The position numbers were made by a program, and so were the translations under genes. From an uncultured Bacteroidales bacterium (GTDB lineage Bacteria > Bacteroidota > Bacteroidia > Bacteroidales > JAUNSR01), in assembly GCA_947074165.1 (NCBI GenBank), contig CAMTOT010000107.1:1-8967 (forward strand): a stretch of 8,967 bases of DNA. The letters run 5' to 3'. Of this stretch, positions 1 through 6,112 are shown one piece after another; the stretch's first letter is position 1, and every line of letters begins with the position of its first letter. The notes beneath the pieces were generated by a model that was given only the letters and a program-made list of their open reading frames with translations, did no database searches and had not been told where the DNA came from.

Positions 1-719
1 CCCACTTTCAGATTTGTAGGAAGAAAAGCAGATGTCTCGCCTCCGTCATAAGAGACCTTCGATCCGATATTGGAAATATTAAAACCAAGTGAGAACTGAC
101 ATTCATTGCGCCCTATAATAGGATATGTAGTGTAATATCCGGCTATATCGGCAGCGAAAGCGCTTGCGGGTGATACATCTTCACTACTACTGTATGAAAG
201 ATTTGAGTAGATATACCTGAACACGACACCCATAGAGAATTTCTCTGAAAGCATACGCGAGTAACCCAGGTCTATAGCCATTTCATATGGATTTATAGCG
301 TCTGTAGCGTCTCCGTTATCATCTGTAATAGTTATCTCTCCTAAAGAGAAATATCTAAGTGACGCGCTTATAGCCTGCATCTCGCTGCTGCCTATTTTAT
401 AATAACCTGCCAAATACGCAAGATTAATATCACTTACAAGTTTTCTAAGCCATGGTGTATAAGAGAATGAAAACCCTGCAGGTGAATACGCGAAAGCATA
501 TTTAGCCGGGTTCCAGAATTGAGAGTTCACGTCAGGATCGGTCGCAGCTCCTATATCACCCATACCGCCACCTCTCGCATCCGGCGCTATGCCCAAAGAG
601 GTAACCCCCGTCTGAATAGGGTTGAATGCTTCCAAATCGCTGTCAGTTTGAGAATAAGCGGGAGAAGAAATAAGCAGTAATGTAAATGCGGAGATTGCTC
701 CTGTATATATTTTTTTCAT
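1..719 (-). CDS. porV: PorV, T9SS outer-membrane beta-barrel shuttle protein (partial, C-terminus off window)
   Basis: PorV (also called LptO) is an outer-membrane beta-barrel of the type IX secretion system. In Porphyromonas it collects cargo from the SprA translocon through the cargo's C-terminal domain and delivers it to the PorU sortase. About 239 residues are visible from the ATG at 719; the rest lies beyond base 1, so the stop is not seen. Residues 1-23 form a Sec signal peptide: MKK, a hydrophobic stretch, then AYS before Gln24. The mature start carries the family's hallmark block at about residues 33-75: NPIQTGVTSLGIAPDARGGG, then MGDIGAATDPDVNSQFWNPA. Alternating aromatic and polar residues follow, as expected of beta-strands (for example FSFSYTPWL and SASLRYFSL). 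It lies 88 nt downstream of porU on the same strand, the gene pairing known in Porphyromonas. No Shine-Dalgarno sequence precedes the ATG. The family assignment is strong; the shuttle role is from established knowledge. Confidence 0.93.
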   Translation of the reverse strand, partial: MKKIYTGAISAFTLLLISSPAYSQTDSDLEAFNPIQTGVTSLGIAPDARGGGMGDIGAATDPDVNSQFWNPAKYAFAYSPAGFSFSYTPWLRKLVSDINLAYLAGYYKIGSSEMQAISASLRYFSLGEITITDDNGDATDAINPYEMAIDLGYSRMLSEKFSMGVVFRYIYSNLSYSSSEDVSPASAFAADIAGYYTTYPIIGRNECQFSLGFNISNIGSKVSYDGGETSAFLPTNLKV

Positions 720-807
720 AAAAAAGCGATTTAATACTCTCAATATAATATTGTGGTAATTGTAATATCACTCACAACCACGTAGATAAAACGGCTGTAG
801 TGTATAT
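720..807 (-). promoter_or_regulatory. porU-porV intergenic gap with possible porV promoter/operator
   Basis: This 88-nt AT-rich gap separates the porU stop from the porV start. I see no strong hairpin followed by a T-run, so porU transcripts probably read through into porV. Read on the minus strand, TATATTG at 747-741 is one base short of the Bacteroidota -7 consensus TAnnTTTG, and no clear -33 element lies at the right distance. Just upstream of it, at 760-777, is a sequence resembling a Rex operator (entered separately). A porV-specific promoter is possible but unproven. Confidence 0.25.
760..777. promoter_or_regulatory. Candidate Rex-operator-like site upstream of porV
   Basis: The 18-mer TTGTAATATCACTCACAA matches the widely reported Rex operator pattern TTGTGAA-N4-TTCACAA at 11 of its 14 specified positions: 5 of 7 in the left half and 6 of 7 in the right. 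It lies 41 bp before the porV start codon, next to a weak -7-like element. A rex gene sits in the same gene cluster. The operator consensus of this organism's own Rex is unknown, and AT-rich sequence gives such partial matches by chance, so this is only a candidate. Confidence 0.2.
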
Positions 808-3800
808 TTATTGCTTAACAACTATTAGTTTTTTACTCTTACTTACATAATTTTTGCCATCGGCAGATACTGAAGCTCTGTAAATATATATGCCTGGCTG
901 CACACGGGAACCTGCGCTGTTGGTAAGATCCCATTCTATTGGTAAAGAAGACATAAATTCTGATGAGCCCTTAGTCTCATTCTGCCATACACATTGTCCC
1001 ATCTGAGTATAAACCTGTATTCTGACACTCATATTTGTTTCAGGGAAGCTATGATAAAGCAGAAAACGCGCGTAGTCTTTAGCCGGATTACGGCTTACTG
1101 TCAGATCTATCAGTACCGGTCTGGCATCACTCTTAACGACAAAAGAGATATATCGCACTGATGAATTGTTATGGACATCCCACACTTTGAGCTCCATTGT
1201 ATATTCGCCCGGTGTTAGTTCAGGCACGCTAAACTGAATGGTACCACTGCCTGTTGACCCGGTTTCACTCATATAATAGTTATTAAGAGTGTGTTTTATT
1301 GTGCCGTCAGGACCGTAGAATGTAGCAGTTATATCGTGTCCTATTGATATACCCGACGCGTTTATCGCTGTCTCATCCTCAACATAAGCATAAAGATACG
1401 GCGTAGTATTAACGACATCTCCGTCTTTAAATGTCTCCAAATTCAGATATAGAGCTTTTATTTCCGGGCCGTTATTATCTTCTTCAATATTATCTTCTGT
1501 GCCGCCTACCGTTATGTTTTCGTAATAACCCTGTGCCTCTCTCTTGTCATTAGAATAAGCGTAAAGGTTTACCATACCGCTTTTATTTGAATAGCTTATA
1601 TCTTTAGGCACGATAAATGAGAACTCAAATTCTCCGTTTATTACGCTGTCTCTCCCTGAGAAAAGACGCTTGTTTCTGTCTTTATAAACAAATGGATTGC
1701 CCGTACCGATATTATCAAGTGTTGTAATAGTCTCCTCACTGTCAAAAACCGTTGGCTGCACAAATCCGGTAAAGTCGGTCGCGGTACCATTGCCGGTAAG
1801 CTCCAACACTCTACCCTTCATCTTAACTGTACTGAGAGCTTTAATCATAACCGGCTCCTGAGTAACCTCTTCATCATTAATATGAGTAATCTCCATCCGG
1901 TGGGCAGGGTACGCCATAGTCATAGAGGGATCGCCAAGCAATACAAAGTTTAGTTTATTTGAATCACTACCCAAAGCCCTTTTAGACAGACGCATCACAT
2001 CACCAAGGCGATTTCTCGTACCGTCATTATTTTTTGAGAAAATATTCTGTATAAGTCTGGCATTTATTCTCAGATTCCCGTCTGAGTAAACGACCCTCGT
2101 TGTAGTAAACATAGCGATAGCTCCCCCCTGCGGATTAAGAATCAGGGTTTCCCCGGCAGATGTATTTACATCATCAAATCGGCTAAAGTCGCAGGTAGCA
2201 GTCACCCATATAGGCAATCGCTTCATATTAAGTTCGGCTGCATCATTTATATTGAATACTTTTTCCCCGGTAAGTGCTGTAGTACTACCATGCCCCGCGT
2301 AATTGACAAGAATAGCACCCTGATTAAGATTATCAAAAAATGACTTTCTCGCTGCCGGATAGGTATAGCCTGATGAAGATGATTCACGTTTGAATGCATC
2401 GATATAAATTTTATTGGAAAGAAACTCTTTATGACCCGTATTCTTTACAATCATTGTCATTGAATCGGCATGACGCATATGAGTGTTATTATCTCCGTCG
2501 TCTGCAAGAAACACGAGTTGATTTTTCCATTTACCAACTTCTGTATTGTTAGAATAATTAAGGATTTTAGTAAGCACAGTCTTTGCTTCAGATGCATTTC
2601 TGACAGGCAATCTGCCTATGCCAATATCTACATAATCACTATTCAAAGACAGATTGCCGAGATTATCTGTTTTGCCCCCTTCGTTGTCGTCAAGGAAACC
2701 GAAATAATCATCGCACACATACGATTCTGTTTCATTCAAAGATGTTTGCGACTGATATGTGATGAGCATATTCTCTCTTATAGAAGAGGTCCATGCCGAA
2801 GAGTTTTTAAAGCGATTGTCATTAGCCCCGTCGCCAAACAGCAATAAATACTTAGGAGTAGAACCGTCTGCCTGACCTCGGTCATAAAACATTTTCATAA
2901 ACAGACGAATAGCTGTAGCATCGGCGGTGCCGGATGAGAACTCATTGTAAATCTGTTGAGGAGTAACGACGTGAACTGATAGTCCGTCATTAGCACGTCT
3001 GTATTCTGCCAGCTCGTTAGCATAGCTTATAAGTTTAGGCGCGACAACAATAACCATGTCGGTCTGAGGCAGGGCGTGTAGATTCTGATTAGCCACGACA
3101 CCGTGACTGATTACGGATGGGAAGGTTGAACTCTTATTTACTATTACATATTCTCTCAGACCAAGTTCCGCGGGAACAAATCCGGATGTACCGTCTACAT
3201 CAGTTATCTGCTGCATATAGGGGCAGTGAGCTGTTGTAACATCCCAGACCATCTGAGTGGAATTAAATCCGGATATTACAAAACGAGCATGTCTGCTTTC
3301 CGTTATGCTGTTGCGAAAAATAGTATGAGTACCGTATAGCTGTAGTTCTCTCTTTACATTGAGACGTATATAATTAAGCATCGCGAGAGACGCGACACCA
3401 GTGCCGGGAGAATAAGTAAGCGTAAGCGTATTGTCAGCTCTCCCGTTTAAAGATATAAGTGTATTGATTGTTGACGCCTGGGCAAACTGATATTTATCAG
3501 ATCCAATCATAGCTACATTGCCGCTGAATATGCTTGTACCGTTTAGGTAGCCTTCAAGAACTGAGCTTTTTGAATTTTTCGCGATAAAGTTGACATATAT
3601 ACGCGCGTCGTCGGATGTTACTCCTGGTATATTAAAGGCAAAGTTACGGCTTCGGGTGTATATGAAAGACTCTCCATACATCTCCCTGCCCGTTCCTCCT
3701 ATATTTTCAATATCTTGCTCATGTACAAAATAATCGTCAAACTCATTACAAGTCAGATCATAATTTGCATACGATGAGACTTCGGTCATCCCTTTTTGTG

Positions 3801-4260
3801 CTTCAGACTTTTGATATAAAAAGTAACATGCGTTATTGGCATAATAGTTATTAGTATGCACATAACCGCCCTGACGGCTGTTTCTTTCCCAACTGACAAG
3901 ACCTTTTGCAAAAAAAAGAATTCGTGATTTCGCGTTATCGCGATAGACAGGTACCTCAGGCAGATCATCAATATGCCCTTTTGAAAAATCTTCTGTTAAT
4001 ATATTCCCTCCAAAACCAAATACTCCGACCTTAGCGGGATCTGAAAACCCCATTTTAAAAAGCTCATCGTCTGTAATCTGATAAACTCCGGTCTCTGTCA
4101 CTGATATTCTGACCCATCTTCCCTGCGCTAATTTTGATTCATCTGCAAAAAAATGCGCTCCTGTCTGCAATTTATTTACAGTAGCCGGAGTCTTCCCGGG
4201 AATAAGAGCCATTACCAGGCATATTAGTAATGTTATAAAAGAGAATAATTTGTCTGACAT
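808..4260 (-). CDS. porU: PorU, T9SS C-terminal signal peptidase/sortase (gingipain-like C25 family)
   Basis: PorU is the surface cysteine protease that cuts the C-terminal sorting domain off T9SS cargo and transfers the cargo to anionic lipopolysaccharide; it is held at the outer membrane with PorV. The 1150 residues are close to the size of Porphyromonas PorU. Residues 1-27 are a Sec signal peptide with a long hydrophobic core and no lipobox. Residues about 30-395 are the PorU N-terminal region. About 400-790 is the peptidase C25 domain, with FGDG (475-478), NYAGHG holding catalytic His657, ATCDF holding catalytic Cys690, and LLGDPSM near its end. Beta-rich Ig-like segments follow, including a conserved DETAIN...GHDI stretch at about 962-976. 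Residues about 1046-1150 are a T9SS-type C-terminal domain, with NP at 1058-1059, a late QPGIY (1121-1125) and a lysine-rich KKLIVVK ending. PorU is reported to keep its own such domain. The ATG at 4260 is chosen because it directly gives the signal peptide. Confidence 0.95.
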   Translation of the reverse strand: MSDKLFSFITLLICLVMALIPGKTPATVNKLQTGAHFFADESKLAQGRWVRISVTETGVYQITDDELFKMGFSDPAKVGVFGFGGNILTEDFSKGHIDDLPEVPVYRDNAKSRILFFAKGLVSWERNSRQGGYVHTNNYYANNACYFLYQKSEAQKGMTEVSSYANYDLTCNEFDDYFVHEQDIENIGGTGREMYGESFIYTRSRNFAFNIPGVTSDDARIYVNFIAKNSKSSVLEGYLNGTSIFSGNVAMIGSDKYQFAQASTINTLISLNGRADNTLTLTYSPGTGVASLAMLNYIRLNVKRELQLYGTHTIFRNSITESRHARFVISGFNSTQMVWDVTTAHCPYMQQITDVDGTSGFVPAELGLREYVIVNKSSTFPSVISHGVVANQNLHALPQTDMVIVVAPKLISYANELAEYRRANDGLSVHVVTPQQIYNEFSSGTADATAIRLFMKMFYDRGQADGSTPKYLLLFGDGANDNRFKNSSAWTSSIRENMLITYQSQTSLNETESYVCDDYFGFLDDNEGGKTDNLGNLSLNSDYVDIGIGRLPVRNASEAKTVLTKILNYSNNTEVGKWKNQLVFLADDGDNNTHMRHADSMTMIVKNTGHKEFLSNKIYIDAFKRESSSSGYTYPAARKSFFDNLNQGAILVNYAGHGSTTALTGEKVFNINDAAELNMKRLPIWVTATCDFSRFDDVNTSAGETLILNPQGGAIAMFTTTRVVYSDGNLRINARLIQNIFSKNNDGTRNRLGDVMRLSKRALGSDSNKLNFVLLGDPSMTMAYPAHRMEITHINDEEVTQEPVMIKALSTVKMKGRVLELTGNGTATDFTGFVQPTVFDSEETITTLDNIGTGNPFVYKDRNKRLFSGRDSVINGEFEFSFIVPKDISYSNKSGMVNLYAYSNDKREAQGYYENITVGGTEDNIEEDNNGPEIKALYLNLETFKDGDVVNTTPYLYAYVEDETAINASGISIGHDITATFYGPDGTIKHTLNNYYMSETGSTGSGTIQFSVPELTPGEYTMELKVWDVHNNSSVRYISFVVKSDARPVLIDLTVSRNPAKDYARFLLYHSFPETNMSVRIQVYTQMGQCVWQNETKGSSEFMSSLPIEWDLTNSAGSRVQPGIYIYRASVSADGKNYVSKSKKLIVVKQ

Positions 4261-4303
4261 AAATAATATATAAGCATTTCTCAGAGCATTAGCACTTCAG
4301 ATA

Positions 4304-4918
4304 TCAAAGAACCTGAAAATCAAGCAGCTTTATATCTCCGATATAGCCTTCAAAATGATCATTTTCTTTTACACCACCTACCCCGGCAGGTGTTCCGGTA
4401 AAAATAAGATCTCCTGTTTTCAGGGTATAAAACCGGCTGACATAAGCGATTATCTTATCTACTGAATAAATCATCTGAGAGCTGTTTGTACTCTGCACTG
4501 TTTTTCCGTTAATATCAAGATGAAAATCTACATTATCCGCCGTCATACCGTCTTGAAGAGTAATAAACTCACCTATCACGGCAGAATTATCAAAGCCTTT
4601 GGCAATATCCCACGGTTCGCCATTCTCTCTGGCTTTTGCCTGAAGATCTCTTGCCGTAAAATCAATACCAACTGTTACAGAGTCATAATAACGAGAAGCG
4701 AACTTCTCTGAGATATTTTTTCCCAAACGGTTAATACGAACTACAAGCTCCGCTTCATATTCCGGCTGATCTGTAAAATCGGGAATGTAAAACGGTTTAC
4801 CATCTTTAAGAAGAGCGGTTTCGGGTTTAAGAAATATTGTAGGTTCTTTAGAGATAAACGATTTATCCATCTCTTTATTGTGTAAAGGATAATTCCATCC
4901 TACGCAAATAATCTTCAT
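4304..4918 (-). CDS. Fumarylacetoacetate hydrolase family protein (FAHD1-like acylpyruvase / oxaloacetate decarboxylase)
   Basis: This 204-residue single-domain protein belongs to the short branch of the fumarylacetoacetate hydrolase family. The group contains acylpyruvases, fumarylpyruvate hydrolases and FAHD1-type oxaloacetate decarboxylases, all cytoplasmic and dependent on Mg2+ or Mn2+. The start GWNYPLHNKEM places His13 and Glu16 like the His-Glu active-site pair of FAHD1. Metal ligands are Glu55 and Glu57 (in YEAELVV) and Asp86 (in GIDFTARD). A conserved KGFDNSA block (107-113) and the substrate-loop motif FTGTPAGVG (173-181) complete the fold. The length fits the family, so the gene appears complete. 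It lies 13 nt after rex and 43 nt before porU, which suggests a shared transcript. Members differ in substrate, and the sequence alone does not decide between C-C bond hydrolysis and oxaloacetate decarboxylation, so I give no gene symbol. No signal peptide is present. Confidence 0.9.
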   Translation of the reverse strand: MKIICVGWNYPLHNKEMDKSFISKEPTIFLKPETALLKDGKPFYIPDFTDQPEYEAELVVRINRLGKNISEKFASRYYDSVTVGIDFTARDLQAKARENGEPWDIAKGFDNSAVIGEFITLQDGMTADNVDFHLDINGKTVQSTNSSQMIYSVDKIIAYVSRFYTLKTGDLIFTGTPAGVGGVKENDHFEGYIGDIKLLDFQVL

Positions 4919-4931
4919 AATGTAAGCTTTT

Positions 4932-5582
4932 TTAGTCCTGAATACAGTTTAGTCTGTTAAACATAACAGCTAGATGAGCATAAATTGATGTATTCTGTAC
5001 CACTATATCATGTGGCACTCTTATACGAAACGGTGTAAAATTCCATATAGCGCGCAGTCCGCCTTCAATCATTTGATCTGCTACCTGCTGCGCTTTATCA
5101 ACCGGTACTGTAAGCACTCCAATATTGACCCCAAGCTCTTTTCTGTATCGTTCAAACTCTTTCAGGTCATATACCGGAATATTATTTATTACTGTATTTA
5201 TCTTCTTTGGGTTTACATCGAAAGCAGCTACAATCTGAAGTCCGAATTGTTCCAAACCGTTGTCATGCAGCAACGCAGCACCAAGACTACCGGCTCCGAA
5301 TATAAATGCTTTATGTGTCTTTGTGAATCCTAAGAAATCTTCAAGTACGTCTACCAATGAGTTTACTTCATAGCCTACTCTGGTTTTACCTGATATATTA
5401 ATAAATGACAGATCTTTAGCTATTTGAGAGGCATCTACATTTATTTCTTTTGATATCTGAGTTGAAGACACGAATTCAACTCCCTGATCTTTCTGGAGTT
5501 TCAAATATGCTAAATACCAGGGCAATCTACGTAATGTAGGCTCCGGCAATTTAACAGGTATTTGTTGTGAATCGTCGTTCAT
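4932..5582 (-). CDS. rex: Redox-sensing transcriptional repressor Rex
   Basis: Rex is a homodimeric repressor that binds operators when the NADH/NAD+ ratio is low and lets go when NADH rises; its usual targets are fermentation and respiration genes. The 216 residues match the normal length. Residues about 13-75 form the winged-helix DNA-binding domain, opening with PEPTLRRLPWYLAYL. The recognition-helix region is NVDASQIAKDLSF (48-60), followed by GKTRVGYEV. The Rossmann NAD(H)-binding domain follows, with the fingerprint FGAGSLG (95-101) and an acidic strand end at Asp122 (AAFDVNPKKI). The tail, about 195-216, contains the helix (NTSIYAHLAVMFNRLN) that in known structures swaps between subunits. 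It is the first gene of the leftward unit and probably shares a transcript with the downstream hydrolase and perhaps porU. A TAnnTTTG promoter element lies 28 bp before its ATG. Targets in this organism cannot be read from the window. Confidence 0.96.
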   Translation of the reverse strand: MNDDSQQIPVKLPEPTLRRLPWYLAYLKLQKDQGVEFVSSTQISKEINVDASQIAKDLSFINISGKTRVGYEVNSLVDVLEDFLGFTKTHKAFIFGAGSLGAALLHDNGLEQFGLQIVAAFDVNPKKINTVINNIPVYDLKEFERYRKELGVNIGVLTVPVDKAQQVADQMIEGGLRAIWNFTPFRIRVPHDIVVQNTSIYAHLAVMFNRLNCIQD

Positions 5583-5730
5583 TTTAATTAATTCTTAGTG
5601 CAATTTATGCAAAAATAGCATTTTTTTATCTCTTATTTTGATTGATATAGTAAATTTATACCCTATACAACGTTTTTAAGACCTTATTGTTATTCTATTA
5701 AATATATTTTAATTTAAATATTGACATATT
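5583..5730. promoter_or_regulatory. Divergent AT-rich promoter region between rex and the SUI1 gene
   Basis: This 148-bp, strongly AT-rich region lies between two divergent starts and must hold promoters for both directions. The leftward -7 candidate is entered separately. Rightward, TTATTTTG (5633-5640) and TATATTTT (5703-5710) each match five of the six fixed positions of TAnnTTTG, and neither has a convincing -33 partner. TTGTTAT-N4-TTAAATA (5687-5704) weakly resembles a Rex-type inverted repeat but is mostly A/T. Two TTGCA copies (minus strand, 5608-5612 and 5599-5603) are spaced 9 bp apart. No RNA gene or terminator is visible. Confidence 0.55.
5610..5617 (-). promoter_or_regulatory. Candidate Bacteroidota -7 promoter element for the rex unit
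   Basis: On the minus strand this reads TATTTTTG, a full match to the Bacteroidota primary-sigma -7 consensus TAnnTTTG. It would place transcription start near 5603-5605 and leave a leader of roughly 20 nt before the rex ATG. An A-tract (5621-5627, read on the minus strand) lies just upstream. I find no good TTTG/TTG -33 element at the usual spacing, which lowers confidence. The element overlaps one copy of a TTGCA direct repeat. Confidence 0.4.
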
Positions 5731-6093
5731 ATGAACGGTTTAGACTGGAAAGATAAATTAAATATGGCTTTTTCTGATGATCAGGAACTGAAAGAGCTTC
5801 AAAGCACTCCTCCTCAAGAAGAGGTTTCGCCTGATGGTGAAAAACTGTCTAATAATAAACAAACGCTTCGCATTGAGATAGACCGCAAAGGAAGAAAAGG
5901 AAAGACGGCTACTCTGATATCGGGGTATATAGGCACGGATGAGGATCTGGCTGAGCTTGCAAAACTTATCAAAACGAAGTGTGGTTCAGGTGGTTCATCA
6001 AGATGCGGAGAGATACTCATTCAGGGTGATTTCAAACAGAAAGTAAATGAAATACTCAAAGCCGAAGGTTATAAAACAAAGGTGATCGGGTAA
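5731..6093 (+). CDS. SUI1/YciH-type translation initiation factor-like protein
   Basis: This 120-residue cytoplasmic protein carries a SUI1 (eIF1-like) domain in about residues 44-118, after an acidic, probably flexible N-terminal segment. The pattern LRIEIDRKGRKGKTATLISG (46-65) gives the first beta-strands and the basic loop. Helix DEDLAELAKLIKTKCGSGGS and strand GEILIQGDFKQKVNEILKAEGY match the domain's conserved C-terminal half, including the glycine-rich turn and the QGD motif. Escherichia coli YciH is a homologue reported to affect start-site fidelity, and eIF1 does this in eukaryotes; the role in Bacteroidota is not established, so the functional name is by family only. The region before the ATG at 5731 is AT-rich with no Shine-Dalgarno sequence. 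The gene heads a rightward unit, with the helicase starting 19 nt after its stop. Confidence 0.9.
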   Translation: MNGLDWKDKLNMAFSDDQELKELQSTPPQEEVSPDGEKLSNNKQTLRIEIDRKGRKGKTATLISGYIGTDEDLAELAKLIKTKCGSGGSSRCGEILIQGDFKQKVNEILKAEGYKTKVIG

Positions 6094-6112
6094 TATATCT
6101 AACTAAATTTTT

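Noticed and set aside
720..807. Rho-independent terminator between porU and porV
   Set aside because: No GC-rich stem followed by a T-run is visible on the minus strand; the only short complementary arms are A/T-rich.
2470..2847. 125-residue open frame on the plus strand, antisense to porU
   Set aside because: It lies wholly inside the porU protease domain, resembles no family I recognise, and has no promoter or leader of its own. It is a shadow of porU coding.
3786..3971. 61-residue minus-strand frame within porU
   Set aside because: It is an out-of-frame shadow inside the N-terminal region of porU, with no recognisable domain.
5010..5333. 107-residue plus-strand frame opposite rex
   Set aside because: It is antisense to the Rossmann domain of rex, and its cysteine- and tyrosine-rich composition is typical of a non-coding strand.
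5651..5670. TATA-CCC-TATA sequence in the divergent promoter region as a possible hairpin or operator
   Set aside because: The arms are only four self-complementary bases and do not extend. This is expected by chance in such AT-rich sequence.
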